A stretch of 64,000 nt of DNA from Aurantimonas sp036252795 (GCA_036252795.1 DASYHY010000190.1:8999-72998); one strand, 5' to 3'. Shown: positions 24,534-33,745, counted from the first letter of the stretch. The notes: generated by a model not told the origin, from the sequence alone. Program-made: numbers and translations.

Positions 24534-25189
24534 ATGACGAACTCGATGCGCGCCGCCCGCGTGTACCTGCGCGTCAGCACGGAGGAGCAGGACCTCGAAC
24601 GCCAGGAGGCGATCGTCGCGGGCGCGCGAGCGGCCGGCTACTATGTAGCGGCAGTATACCGCGAGAAGGCGTCAGGCGCGCGGCCCGACCGGCCCGAGCT
24701 GATCCGCATGATCGAGGACTTGCAACCGGGCGAGGTCGTGCTGGCCGAGAAGATTGACCGGATCAGCCGCTTACCGAAGCCGAGCGGCTGGTGGCGGCGA
24801 TCCGTGCCAAGGGCGCGCGGCTGGCGGTACCGGGGATCGTCGACATGTCCGACCTTGTCGCGGACAGCGCAGGTGTCGCCCGCATCGTGCTCGAAGCAGT
24901 GCAGGACATGCTGCTACGCGTCGCGCTTCAGACCGCGCGGGACGATTACGAGACGCGGCGCGAGCGTCAACGCGAGGGGATCGAGATCGCCAAGCGGGCA
25001 GGGCGGTATAACGGCCGCAAGCCGGACATGGCACTGCACAAGCGCATCGTCGGCCTACGCGAGGCGGGCATGAGCATCGCGCGCACCGCCGAGCTGGCGG
25101 GGTGCAGCATTGCGCAGGTGAAGCGGGTGACCGCGCTGCATCGGGGAACTCTGATCTCCAGCCGAAAAAGCGAAGTTTTAGGCGAATAG
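24534..25189 (+). pseudogene. Small serine resolvase broken by a 7-base deletion
   Basis: The first part (MTNSMRAARVYLRVSTEEQD, catalytic Ser in RVSTEEQ) matches the intact resolvase at 46121-46795 up to ISRLP, then the frame is lost near 24776. The rest continues in another frame from about 24791 (IRAKGARLAVPGIVDMSDLV) through the C-terminal helix-turn-helix (AGMSIARTAELAGCSIAQVK). Compared with the intact copy, 7 bases equivalent to CTCGCCG are missing between two CCG triplets. The protein should be non-functional. Both copies are on the plus strand and bracket ~21 kb. Confidence 0.85.
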
Positions 25190-25243
25190 CGACCCAGATT
25201 GCGCGACCAGCTAGGCAGCTGGCGGCATGAGCCTCGACCAGCC

Positions 25244-25957
25244 TCAGCGCCGGCGAACCAGCAGAAGTGCGTAGCCACACAGGATCGCCAAGCTGAACCA
25301 GGTAAGTGCGTACACAAGGTGATTGTTCGGAAACGACACCACGGTCATGCCACCTGACGGCCAGCTGCCCGGGTTCGGCGTCGCGTCTGCATCGATGAAG
25401 TACGGCATCACAGCCGTCAGGCCGCGTCGAGCGGCGATCGCCGCAACATCGCGCGAGTACCACCGATCTTCCGCTGGTCTGTTCGGTCTGAGGACGCGAC
25501 CGCCCGGCTCGCTGAGGCGAAGGAGCCCCGCCACGCGCGCAGGCCCGAGTGGCAGCGCGGCCGCTCTGGTCCGGCGATCTGCGCGTTCAGGTGGGACGAA
25601 CCCTCGATTGACGAGAACGGTGACGCCATTGGGTGTCACGACGGGAGTTAGAACCCAGAAACCGTTACCCTGTTCGGTCACGGCCTGCACCAGCGTCTCG
25701 CGGTCGTGCTGGAAACGCCCGACGATCATGACGTGGCGATACTGCCAATCTGATGCGGGCCGTCGACGCCAGTCGGACAACGACGGCGCCGTGACTGGAG
25801 GAGCGTGGATCCTTTCATCCACCGCCTCGATAAGGGCGAGCTTCCACGTGCGCCGCTCGACCTGCCAGATGCCGAGAGCGGTGAACAGGAGGAGCCCGGC
25901 GAAGGCCAGGCCGGCCAGCAGCCATCGCCCTTTCGCGGACCGGCGCAGCTCGCTCAC
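25244..25957 (-). CDS. SURF1-family oxidase assembly protein
   Basis: GTG 25957 gives 237 residues with the SURF1 layout: an N-terminal membrane helix (LLAGLAFAGLLLFTALGIWQ), the W-Q-x-x-R segment, a periplasmic domain including DWQYRHVMIVGRF and VLVNRGFVP, and a C-terminal membrane helix (ALTWFSLAILCGYALLLVRR). SURF1 proteins help insert heme a/o or assemble subunit I of heme-copper oxidases. It is the last gene of the cyo operon, 17 bases after cyoD, and likely serves that oxidase. Confidence 0.85.
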   Translation of the reverse strand: MSELRRSAKGRWLLAGLAFAGLLLFTALGIWQVERRTWKLALIEAVDERIHAPPVTAPSLSDWRRRPASDWQYRHVMIVGRFQHDRETLVQAVTEQGNGFWVLTPVVTPNGVTVLVNRGFVPPERADRRTRAAALPLGPARVAGLLRLSEPGGRVLRPNRPAEDRWYSRDVAAIAARRGLTAVMPYFIDADATPNPGSWPSGGMTVVSFPNNHLVYALTWFSLAILCGYALLLVRRR

Positions 25958-25974
25958 CGGGCAATCTCGCGCTG

Positions 25975-26355
25975 CTAGCGAACCGGTCCAATCTGCCCGC
26001 CAGGCATCGGCATCATGTTTGTGTTGAGATGGAACATGACCCAGATCGATCCGCCAATTGTGATGATGACGATCACGGCCGTGAACAGGAACGCCAGAAG
26101 CGTCCAACCGCCCTCGGACCGGGTGTCGAGGTGAAGGAAGCAGACCACGTGAACGACGATCTGGATCAGCGCGAGAGCAAAGATCACCGCCGCGATCCAG
26201 CCGGGTGCGGGGCCGGACTGTGACATCACCAGCCAGAACGGGACAACGGTGAGCACGATCGCCAGCAGCGACCCGATCCGGTAGCCGAGCCGGCTGCCAT
26301 GCCCGTGCGTGTCGCCGTGCGCGTGGAGCGCGGCGTCGTAGGCTTCGGTGCTCAA
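25975..26355 (-). CDS. cyoD: Cytochrome o ubiquinol oxidase subunit IV
   Basis: A 126-residue protein with three membrane helices (SLLAIVLTVVPFWLVMSQ, WIAAVIFALALIQIVVHVVC and a third near residue 90), as in CyoD. The segment VHVVCFLHLDTRSEGGWTLL is typical. The N-terminal His-rich stretch (HAHGDTHGHG) is longer than usual. Its start overlaps the cyoC stop by four bases. Confidence 0.9.
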   Translation of the reverse strand: MSTEAYDAALHAHGDTHGHGSRLGYRIGSLLAIVLTVVPFWLVMSQSGPAPGWIAAVIFALALIQIVVHVVCFLHLDTRSEGGWTLLAFLFTAVIVIITIGGSIWVMFHLNTNMMPMPGGQIGPVR

Positions 26356-26987
26356 CGGATCACTCCATACAGATAGACGAAGGTGAAGACCCCGATCCAG
26401 ATGATGTCGAGGAAGTGCCAGAACATCGACAGGCAGATGAGCCGGCGCTTCATCGGCTGGATGAGGCCGTGCTGACCGATCTGGACCAGCGAGGCGGCGA
26501 TCCAGATCAGGCCCACCGTCACATGGGCGCCATGCGTGCCCACCAGTGTGAAGAAAGCTGACAGAAAGGCGCTGCGCTGCGGCCCTGCACCCTCTGCGAT
26601 GAGGTGCGAGAACTCGTAGAGTTCGACGCCGACGAAGGCGAGGCCGAGCAATCCGGTGATCGCGAGCCAGAAGCGGGTCGGCCCGACGCGGCCCGCTTCC
26701 ATGTGCGGCATCGCCTCGCCGAAGGTGATCGAGGAGGCGAGCAGGAAGGCGGTGTTCAACGCGACGAGCTTCAGGTCGAAGATCTCGCGCGGTACGGGAC
26801 CACCGGCGTAGCTAGTGCTCACCACCCCGAACATCGCGAACAGCGAGGCGAAGATGAGCGCGTCGCTCATCAGGTAGATCCAGAAGCCGAGCACGGTGGC
26901 GCCGTTGCCGCCGTGATCATGGTCTTCCTGTTCGGCGAGATGCCAGGTCGTGCTCGCCTGGCGAGGCCCAAGTACGTGGTCGGTCAT
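26352..26987 (-). CDS. cyoC: Cytochrome o ubiquinol oxidase subunit III
   Basis: A 211-residue multi-pass protein of the heme-copper oxidase subunit III family: GFWIYLMSDALIFASLFAMF, ITFGEAMPHMEAG, the conserved E in VELYEFSHLI, THGAHVTVGLIW and FWHFLDIIWIGVF. It stabilises the oxidase core in the inner membrane. One base separates it from cyoB. Confidence 0.93.
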   Translation of the reverse strand: MTDHVLGPRQASTTWHLAEQEDHDHGGNGATVLGFWIYLMSDALIFASLFAMFGVVSTSYAGGPVPREIFDLKLVALNTAFLLASSITFGEAMPHMEAGRVGPTRFWLAITGLLGLAFVGVELYEFSHLIAEGAGPQRSAFLSAFFTLVGTHGAHVTVGLIWIAASLVQIGQHGLIQPMKRRLICLSMFWHFLDIIWIGVFTFVYLYGVIR

Positions 26988-26988
26988 G

Positions 26989-28986
26989 TCAGGCTCCGGC
27001 GGCGAGCAGCTGCCGCCGCTCGCTCTCTGTGCGGGTCACTTCGTCCGCGGGGATGAAGTAGTCGCGCTTGAAGTTGAAGGTGTGACCGACGGCCACGATG
27101 AGCAGCCCCGCGAAGCTGAGCGCAGCCAGCCACCACATGTACCAGACCATGCCGAAGCCGAGCGCGAGAGCGAGGCCCGCAAGGATCACGCCGCTGCCCG
27201 TGTTGCGCGGCATGTGGATCGGGCGGAAGCCGTCCGCCGGCCGCTCATAGCCTCGTGCCTTCATGTCATACCAGGCATCGAGGTCATGGACGACGGGCGT
27301 GATCGCGAAGTTGTAGGCCGGGGGCGGCGAACTGGTCGACCATTCCAGGGTCCGGCCGTTCCACGGGTCGCCCGTCACATCCGCGAGCTGCTTGCGCTTC
27401 ACGAAGCCGATCACGATGCTCATCACGAAGCCGAGGATACCGACCAGGATGATCACCGCGCCGATCGCGGCGATCACGAAATAGGGCTGGATGCTGATGT
27501 CGTCGAAGTGGTGCACGCGTCGCGGCTCGCCCATCAGGCCCACCACGTAGATCGGCGTCCAGGCGACCCAGTAGCCGATCACCCAGCCCCAGAAGGCAAC
27601 CTTGCCCCAGAACTCGTCGAGCTTGAAGCCGAACGCCTTGGGGAACCAGTAGGTCATGCCCGCGAACAGCGCGAACACGACGCCGCCGATGATGACGTTG
27701 TGGAAGTGGGCGACGAGGAACAACGAATTGTGGAACACGAAGTCGGCGGGAGGAATGGCGAGCAGCACCCCGGTCATGCCGCCGACCACGAAGGTCAGCA
27801 TGAAGGCGACGACCCATTGCATCGGCAGCTCGAAGCGGATGTCACCCTTGTACATGGTGAACAGCCAGTTGAAGATCTTCGCGCCCGTCGGGATCGAGAT
27901 CACCATGGTGGCGATGCCGAAGAAGCTGTTCACGGTCGGCCCTGCGCCCATCGTGAAGAAGTGGTGCAGCCAGACGAGATAGGACAGGATCGTGATGACC
28001 ACCGTCGCATAGACCATCGACGAGTAACCGAAGAGCGGCTTGCCCGAGAAGGTGGCGGCTATTTCGGAGTAGATGCCGAACGCCGGCAGGACCAGGACAT
28101 AGACCTCCGGGTGTCCCCAGATCCACACCATGTTCCAGTACATCATCGGCGCGCCGCCGAGCTCGTTGGTGAAGAAGTTGGTGCCGACATAGCGGTCGAG
28201 CATCAGCAGGAAGAAGGCGGCGGTCAGCGCCGGGAAGATGGCGATCGCCAGCACGTTGCTGCACAGCGCGGTCCAGCAGAAGACCGGCATCTTCATCAAG
28301 GTCATGCCCGGCGCGCGCATCTTGATGATGGTCGCGACCATGTTGATGGCGGACAGGGTGGTGCCCACGCCCGCGATCTGCAGCGACCAGAGGTAATAGT
28401 CGACGCCGGTATCGGGGCTGTAGGCGAGCTCGGCAAGCGGCGCGTAGGACAGCCAGCCGGTGCGAGCAAACTCGCCGACGAACAGCGAGATCATCACCAG
28501 CACGGCGCCGGCGGCCGTCAGCCAGAAGCTGAGATTGTTGAGGAAAGGGAAGGCGACGTCACGCGCGCCGATCTGGAGCGGCATCACGAAGTTGATGATG
28601 CCCACCACCAGCGGGATCGCGACAAAGAAGATCATGATCGTGCCGTGCGCGGTGAAGATCTGATCATAGTGGTGCGCCGGCAGGTAGCCCTGGTCGGCTC
28701 CGAAAGCGACGGCCTGCTGCGCCCGCATCATGAGCGCGTCCGAGAAGCCCCGCAGCAGCATGACGATGCCGAGGATGATGTACATGATGCCGATCTTCTT
28801 GTGATCGACGCTCGTGAACCACTCGCTCCAGAGATAACCCCAGAGGCGGTACTTGGTCACGGCACCCACGATGCCGAGCCCGAGCAGGGACACGACGATG
28901 AAGGTGGTGAGCAGGATCGGCTCATGGAACGGGAATGATTCCCAGGTCAGCCGACCGAAGACGGATTTGAGCAGTGAGTCAGACAT
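26989..28986 (-). CDS. cyoB: Cytochrome o ubiquinol oxidase subunit I
   Basis: A 665-residue heme-copper oxidase core. Visible features: the quinol-site motif RGFSDALMMRAQQA, heme ligand region AHGTIMIFFVAIPL, WGHPEVYVLVLPAFG with the Cu-B His and the cross-linked Tyr, WLHHFFTMGAG, and LVAHFHNVIIGG with the heme-binding His pair. The protein reduces O2 with electrons from ubiquinol and pumps protons. The quinol-site residues and the absence of Cu-A ligands in the partner subunit mark it as a quinol rather than cytochrome c oxidase. Confidence 0.96.
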   Translation of the reverse strand: MSDSLLKSVFGRLTWESFPFHEPILLTTFIVVSLLGLGIVGAVTKYRLWGYLWSEWFTSVDHKKIGIMYIILGIVMLLRGFSDALMMRAQQAVAFGADQGYLPAHHYDQIFTAHGTIMIFFVAIPLVVGIINFVMPLQIGARDVAFPFLNNLSFWLTAAGAVLVMISLFVGEFARTGWLSYAPLAELAYSPDTGVDYYLWSLQIAGVGTTLSAINMVATIIKMRAPGMTLMKMPVFCWTALCSNVLAIAIFPALTAAFFLLMLDRYVGTNFFTNELGGAPMMYWNMVWIWGHPEVYVLVLPAFGIYSEIAATFSGKPLFGYSSMVYATVVITILSYLVWLHHFFTMGAGPTVNSFFGIATMVISIPTGAKIFNWLFTMYKGDIRFELPMQWVVAFMLTFVVGGMTGVLLAIPPADFVFHNSLFLVAHFHNVIIGGVVFALFAGMTYWFPKAFGFKLDEFWGKVAFWGWVIGYWVAWTPIYVVGLMGEPRRVHHFDDISIQPYFVIAAIGAVIILVGILGFVMSIVIGFVKRKQLADVTGDPWNGRTLEWSTSSPPPAYNFAITPVVHDLDAWYDMKARGYERPADGFRPIHMPRNTGSGVILAGLALALGFGMVWYMWWLAALSFAGLLIVAVGHTFNFKRDYFIPADEVTRTESERRQLLAAGA

Positions 28987-29007
28987 CGTGCTTCCGTTCG
29001 CGGGGGA

Positions 29008-30186
29008 TCAGGCCCGCACGGCGCGGGTGGCGCCGGGGACGGGGAGGGGGGAAACCGCGGACATGTCGCGGTTGCGCTGGTCGCCGGGCCTGGTCTGCCC
29101 TGGCGCACCCGGCTGCTCGGGTTTGGTGACGTTCGGACCCGAGCCCTTGTCTTCAGGCGCCTTTTGAAGCGCCGGCACCGGCTTTTCGCCCATGATCGGC
29201 GCAGCACCACGCCCCGGCGCCATGCCGGCGCCCATGCGGTGGTCGCCGGGATTGCCGCCGCCTCGCGCCATGTCGCGTGCCATCACGTCCATCATGCAGG
29301 GCTTGCCGGGCTCGACGCAGCGATTGACGATGCGGTCGAACAGGCCGGGCTGCACGGAGGCGAAGCGCATCACCGGCACCTTCTCGCTAGGCTTGGCGAG
29401 ATCGATATAGTTGGCGGTCTGGAGATCGCCGCCGCCCGCCTTGATACGGGCGACCCAGCGATCGAAGTCGGCCGGAGTCTGGCCGTAGAACTTGAACCGC
29501 ATGTCCGAATAACCCCGACCGGTATAGTTGCCCGAATAGCCCTCGCTCGTGACCGGCCTGTTGATGACCGCGTTCAGCTCGGACTTCATCGTCGGCATCG
29601 CGTAGATCATGCCCGCGAGCGTCGGCACGTACAGGGTGTTGAACTGGTCGGTCGAGGTGATCGAGAAGTGCACGGGCACGTCGACCGGGAGCGCCAGCTC
29701 GTTCACCGTCGCGATGCCGAGATCAGGGTAGACGAACAGCCACTTCCAATCGAGCGCGATCGCCTGAACCTCCAGCGGCTTGGTGCCGGCAGGAACCGGC
29801 CTGCCCGGTCCGAGGCGCTCGAGGGGACGGAATGGATCGAGCAGGTGCGTGCTCGTCCAGGTCACGGCGCTGAGCGCGATGATGATGAGCAGCGGACACG
29901 CCCAGATCACCAGCTCGAGCGTCGTCGAATGGTCGAACTTGGGATCGTAGGTCTTGTTGGCGTTGCCGCGCCGGTATTTGCGGGCGAACACCACCGTCAG
30001 CACCATGACCGGCACGATGATCAGCAGCATCACACCTGTCGAGAACAGGATGAGGTCGCGCTGCTGCACGGCGATGTCGCCGGCCGGGTTCATGACCACC
30101 ATGTCGCAGCCACCGAGCAGCGCGGGTAGCGCCAACGCAGGCAGGCGCGAGGCCCATCGGATGAGGTTCGATCCTGTTCTCAGCAT
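29008..30186 (-). CDS. cyoA: Cytochrome o ubiquinol oxidase subunit II, with C-terminal extension
   Basis: A 392-residue lipoprotein: N-terminal lipobox LLGGC, two membrane helices (GVMLLIIVPVMVLTVVFARK, LVIWACPLLIIIALSAVTW), then a cupredoxin domain (EVQAIALDWKWLFVYPDLGI, STDQFNTLYVPTLAGMIYAM) lacking Cu-A ligands, as in quinol oxidases. After the usual end near residue 310 there is an extra ~80-residue Gly/Pro/Met-rich tail ending near residue 392, longer than in the E. coli protein. It heads the cyoABCD-surf1 operon. An FNR-type box lies 35-48 bases upstream. Confidence 0.93.
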   Translation of the reverse strand: MLRTGSNLIRWASRLPALALPALLGGCDMVVMNPAGDIAVQQRDLILFSTGVMLLIIVPVMVLTVVFARKYRRGNANKTYDPKFDHSTTLELVIWACPLLIIIALSAVTWTSTHLLDPFRPLERLGPGRPVPAGTKPLEVQAIALDWKWLFVYPDLGIATVNELALPVDVPVHFSITSTDQFNTLYVPTLAGMIYAMPTMKSELNAVINRPVTSEGYSGNYTGRGYSDMRFKFYGQTPADFDRWVARIKAGGGDLQTANYIDLAKPSEKVPVMRFASVQPGLFDRIVNRCVEPGKPCMMDVMARDMARGGGNPGDHRMGAGMAPGRGAAPIMGEKPVPALQKAPEDKGSGPNVTKPEQPGAPGQTRPGDQRNRDMSAVSPLPVPGATRAVRA

Positions 30187-30220
30187 GGGTTCCCGCTAAC
30201 CCTCCCTTGATCGACCGACT

Positions 30221-30234
30221 TTGACCGCGATCAA
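30221..30234. promoter_or_regulatory. FNR/FixK-type box between cyoA and the MFS gene
   Basis: TTGACCGCGATCAA is a perfect TTGA-N6-TCAA palindrome, extended on both sides to CTTTGAC-N4-ATCAAAG. It sits 35 bases before the cyoA start and ~100 bases before the divergent MFS gene, so the regulated gene could be either. Confidence 0.75.
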
Positions 30235-30335
30235 AGGTCCGCCGATTGCTCTTGGGTAAGGTGAACATCATCAAGCCAGATCGTTGCGGACATGGCGCGC
30301 AACCTGTGGTGGCGAACGACGGAGGACGAAAAGGG

Positions 30336-31670
30336 ATGGTTGCCAGCACCCTCGGCACGGCGAATTCGACGCCATTGGAGCGAGATGCGCGCCTCATCAA
30401 TGCCCGCGAGCACAAGGTTCGCCCCGGGGACATCGCCGTTGGGGTGATCATCGGACGGTCAACCGAGTTCTTTGACTTCTTCGTCTATGCGATCGCCTCG
30501 GTTCTCGTCTTCCCGAGCCTGATCTTCCCCGACGTCAGCGCGCTGACGGGCACGATCTACTCCTTCGCAATTTTCGCGCTTGCGTTCGTGGCCCGGCCCT
30601 TCGGCGCGTTGGCCTTCCTCTGGCTGGACCGGCGCCACGGACGCGGTGTGAAGCTGACCGTCGCCATGTTTCTGCTCGGCGGCTCCACCGCCGCGATGGC
30701 CTTCCTGCCGAGCTATGGACAGGTCGGAGGGATGGCTGCCGTCCTCCTCGCCCTGTTCCGGATCGGACAAGGCGTCGCGCAGGGCGGCACCTGGGACGGC
30801 CTGCCCGCTCTCCTGTCTCTCAACGCGCCGGACAATCGTCGTGGCTGGTTCGCGATGATCCCGCAGCTCGGCGCGCCGATCGGGCTGTTTGTGGCGGCTG
30901 CGGTGTTCGCGTTCCTGCTGACGACGCTCAAGCCTGCCGACTTCCTCGACTGGGGCTGGCGCTATCCGTTCTTTGTCGCTTTCGTCATCAACGTCGTCGC
31001 ACTGTTCGCCAGGCTGCGTCTGATTTCAACGCCCGAGTTCGAGGAGCTCTTCGACAGCCGGGAGCTGCAGCCCTCGCCGGTGGGTCAGATGTTCCGCGAG
31101 GAAGGACGCACGGTCATCCTGGGCGCGTTCGCGCCGCTTGCGAGCTTCGCGCTCTTTCACCTGGTCACGGTGTTTCCGCTTTCCTGGGTCGTGCTCACAT
31201 CCGGCGAGACGGCGACACACTTCCTCGTGATCGAGATGGTCGGCGCAGCTGTCGGTCTCGTGGCCGTCGCAGCCTCGGGGATCGTCGCCGATCGCATCGG
31301 CCGGCGGACGCTTCTAGGCATCTCGGCGGCGATGATCGGCGCCTATAGCGGGTTTGCGCCGCAACTTCTCGGGCGCGGGCCCGCCGGCGAGTGGGTGTAT
31401 ATGCTACTCGGCTTCGTTCTGCTGGGGCTATCCTTCGGTCAGTCATCGGGCGCGACCAACAGCAGCTTCTCGGCGCGGCACCGCTATACGGGCGCCGGGA
31501 CCACAGCGACGGCCTCCTGGTTCATCGGCGCCGCCTTCGCGCCCTTGGCGGCCCTTCTGCTCGCCAGCAACTTCGGCCTGATCTCCGTCGGTGCCTATCT
31601 CCTTTCCGGCGCCGCCTGCACGCTGGGTGCGCTCGCGCTGAACCGTGAGTGGGGACGCCGAAACGCATGA
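30336..31670 (+). CDS. MFS transporter, metabolite:H+ symporter type
   Basis: From ATG 30336 the 444-residue protein has twelve likely helices. The N-terminal GRSTEFFDFFVYAIASVLVF and FVARPFGALAFLWLDRRHGR (loop 2-3 MFS motif) are typical of the MHS group (ProP/ShiA-like); RIGQGVAQGGTWDGLPALL is the fifth-helix region. The substrate, probably a carboxylate or osmolyte, cannot be told. Such genes are often next to cyo operons in sphingomonads (recollection, not checked). GAAAAGGG precedes the start. It is coupled to the next gene by ATGA. Confidence 0.85.
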   Translation: MVASTLGTANSTPLERDARLINAREHKVRPGDIAVGVIIGRSTEFFDFFVYAIASVLVFPSLIFPDVSALTGTIYSFAIFALAFVARPFGALAFLWLDRRHGRGVKLTVAMFLLGGSTAAMAFLPSYGQVGGMAAVLLALFRIGQGVAQGGTWDGLPALLSLNAPDNRRGWFAMIPQLGAPIGLFVAAAVFAFLLTTLKPADFLDWGWRYPFFVAFVINVVALFARLRLISTPEFEELFDSRELQPSPVGQMFREEGRTVILGAFAPLASFALFHLVTVFPLSWVVLTSGETATHFLVIEMVGAAVGLVAVAASGIVADRIGRRTLLGISAAMIGAYSGFAPQLLGRGPAGEWVYMLLGFVLLGLSFGQSSGATNSSFSARHRYTGAGTTATASWFIGAAFAPLAALLLASNFGLISVGAYLLSGAACTLGALALNREWGRRNA

Positions 31671-32392
31671 CCGGAGCAAATGCGATGGAAAGCACAACCC
31701 GCGGGCGAGCGGACACCGGGTTCAATCACCTTGTCATCCTTGCCAATCCGGCTGCTGACGGCTTCGACCACGCGATCGCGACCGCCTATTCGCAGGAGGT
31801 CGAACGACTTCACCAGTCGGTGCATGTCCGTGACCTCTACGCGCTCGGCTTCGATCCGGTGCTGCGCGCGGATGAACGGCCGACTGAGCCCGGATGGTCA
31901 CCATCGCCAGATGTGGCCGCAGAGCTCGAGCTGGTCCGCCGGTGTGACATTGTTGTGTTCATCTACCCGATCTGGTTCGGCCTGCCCCCGGCCATGCTCA
32001 AGGGCTATGTCGAACGGGTACTCGGTGCCGGCTACAGCTTTCGCGATCTTCAGGTCGCGGCGGGTCAGCCGCCTGTGGCGGGCAAGCCTCTCCTGTCGTT
32101 CAGCACGTCGGGAGCATCGTTGCCGTGGCTCGACGAGCAAGGGCAGGTTCTCTCCCTCAAGGACATTTTCGACGTCTATCTCTGGCGCGGGCTCGGGATG
32201 AGCCAGGCAGACCATGTGCGGATCGACTCGGTGGTGCCCGGCATGAACGCCGCCTATGCCGCCGAGCAGCTTGAGCGTGTCCGGGCAGCAGCCGAAAAGG
32301 CCTGCGCCAATCTCGCTTCGGGTCGGTATCGCGAACAGGCTGAGGCCGCCGTTCGACGTCGCGCCGCCTTGGAGCAGGATCGCGCGTCCTGA
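31667..32392 (+). CDS. Flavodoxin-like NAD(P)H-dependent quinone reductase family protein
   Basis: A 241-residue protein of the DT-diaphorase/KefF/MdaB fold: HLVILANPAADGFDHAIATA at the FMN-binding start, CDIVVFIYPIWFGLPPAMLK with the conserved Y/W-P-x-W, and SFSTSGASLPWLDEQG. It probably reduces quinones or related compounds by two electrons using FMN. The ATG overlaps the MFS stop, so both genes form one operon. The C-terminal ~40 residues are helical and Arg/Ala-rich. Confidence 0.8.
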   Translation: MTGANAMESTTRGRADTGFNHLVILANPAADGFDHAIATAYSQEVERLHQSVHVRDLYALGFDPVLRADERPTEPGWSPSPDVAAELELVRRCDIVVFIYPIWFGLPPAMLKGYVERVLGAGYSFRDLQVAAGQPPVAGKPLLSFSTSGASLPWLDEQGQVLSLKDIFDVYLWRGLGMSQADHVRIDSVVPGMNAAYAAEQLERVRAAAEKACANLASGRYREQAEAAVRRRAALEQDRAS

Positions 32393-32463
32393 GCGAAGAT
32401 TTGGAACAACGCGTTTTGAACTGACTGGTCGAAAAGACGTTCTGTCGGTGAGGAGCGAATCCG

Positions 32464-32652
32464 ATGAAAGAAGTCTTTGAGGAGGCCTCAAAGGCGGAAG
32501 AGGTTCAGGGCGTTGTCGTTGTGACCGGCCCCGACTCGGTTTATGTCGCGATGACGCCCGCAGCGGCACTTCGCTCTGCCGAGCGGATCAGTTCAGCGGC
32601 TGTCGAAGCGCTGATCGGCGAAAGCGCCCGGAAGGCCAAGGACTCGCACTGA
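32464..32652 (+). CDS. Small hypothetical protein
   Basis: A 62-residue acidic protein (MKEVFEEASKAEEVQGVVVV) with GGTGAGGAG upstream at a suitable distance. It has the alpha-beta-alpha look of a small regulatory or stress protein (VVTGPDSVYVAMTPAAALRS). It lies between the reductase and the convergent kinase gene. No family recognised. Confidence 0.55.
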   Translation: MKEVFEEASKAEEVQGVVVVTGPDSVYVAMTPAAALRSAERISSAAVEALIGESARKAKDSH

Positions 32653-32656
32653 GCAG

Positions 32657-33661
32657 TCAGGCGCGCAGCGCCGCTACGGGTGCATGAAGCGACCAGATCA
32701 GGCCAGACGGCAATTCCTGGATGTCGGCTTGACCCCGCAGCCGGCGCGGTGTGGCGGTGAGCAGCAGACGCTTGCCGAGACCCTCGGGCAGGGGCGACCG
32801 ATGCCGCGGACCGTCGCGCTCAGCCCATTGCAGCCATAGGTAAGGCTCATCAAGCGCGCTCACCTCCCAGCGTACTTCTACATAGCCGTCCCGGACTGAC
32901 AGCGCGCCCAAACTGAGGGCATGGACTTCAAGTTCGTGGAGGGCGAGTGCGAAGGCGGCGCCGTTCGCCGAGGCGATCGGAAAGGCGGGTCCCTTGATCC
33001 GGATCCGACCGGTCCCGCCCTCTGCGAGCGCGACGCGCACCAGAGTGTCGAGATCGCTGAACTGCGCATGCGGTTGCAGCATCAGATCGGCGACCCGGGC
33101 CAGCATAGCAACCCGTGCCGCAACCTCCCGTCCTGCTTCAAGCGCCGCGCGACCGTCGTCAAGTGCTTGGCTGATCAACGCCGACACGATGGCGAGAAGA
33201 TTGCGAAGCTGATGGCGCGCCGCACCTATAGTGATTACCCCGTCGGTCGCGCCGGCAAGAGCGTCCGCTCGGGTCATTCCGAGCTTCTCCGCCGCGAGGG
33301 GAAACGGATCGCAGAGTCGTACTTCCGTGCCGTCGAGCAGCAGCAGAACGGTTTGGTCGCCATCGGCTATGATGTGCGACACTGCAGCCGGAGAGACGCT
33401 GAGCGCGCGCCCGTCCGGCGTCGTGAACACATGAAGGCCCGATGTCTTCTGTCCGGCTAATGCAGGAGCTGAACTAGGCATGCCGTGATGCTCGATGGCA
33501 ACGCGGTCTCGATCTGAAGAAAGCGGCTTCGCTTCGACCACATCCAGCGCGCTCGAGAGACGAGCCGCGAAGGCGCTGTCGCCGACTTGTGCTTTGTCGA
33601 GAAGCGCAAGTGCCCGGCGCGCGAGTTCTACAGCCGCCTTTTCTCCATCCTGGCCGATCAT
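32657..33661 (-). CDS. HWE-type sensor histidine kinase-like protein with altered N box
   Basis: From ATG 33661 the protein has 334 residues. Residues ~60-140 (GLHVFTTPDGRALSVSPAAV to FPLAAEKLG) form an unrecognised beta-rich domain. The dimerisation helix holds ARHQLRNLLAIVSALI, which matches H-x-x-x-N of HWE/HisKA_2 kinases. The ATP-binding part has LHELEVHALSLGALSV where family members read L-H-E-L-x-T-N-A, so the Mg-binding Asn is absent. W-x-E (LQWAERDGP) and the Gly-rich loop GLGKRLLLT are present. Signalling by phosphotransfer is doubtful. No membrane helix is seen. It is divergent from the 33808 gene across an FNR box. Confidence 0.65.
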   Translation of the reverse strand: MIGQDGEKAAVELARRALALLDKAQVGDSAFAARLSSALDVVEAKPLSSDRDRVAIEHHGMPSSAPALAGQKTSGLHVFTTPDGRALSVSPAAVSHIIADGDQTVLLLLDGTEVRLCDPFPLAAEKLGMTRADALAGATDGVITIGAARHQLRNLLAIVSALISQALDDGRAALEAGREVAARVAMLARVADLMLQPHAQFSDLDTLVRVALAEGGTGRIRIKGPAFPIASANGAAFALALHELEVHALSLGALSVRDGYVEVRWEVSALDEPYLWLQWAERDGPRHRSPLPEGLGKRLLLTATPRRLRGQADIQELPSGLIWSLHAPVAALRA

Positions 33662-33745
33662 CGTTCTCCTCGCTTGCCGGTCCACGCGCTTAGAGCAAGG
33701 TGCGTGGCGTTCACCGGTAGCCTAGCGCTCACCTTCCGGCCAACT

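Noticed and set aside
26950..28938. Long plus-strand open frame opposite cyoB and cyoC
   Set aside because: Its His/Asp/Glu/Arg-rich composition with no hydrophobic core is a reverse-complement artefact of the oxidase genes.
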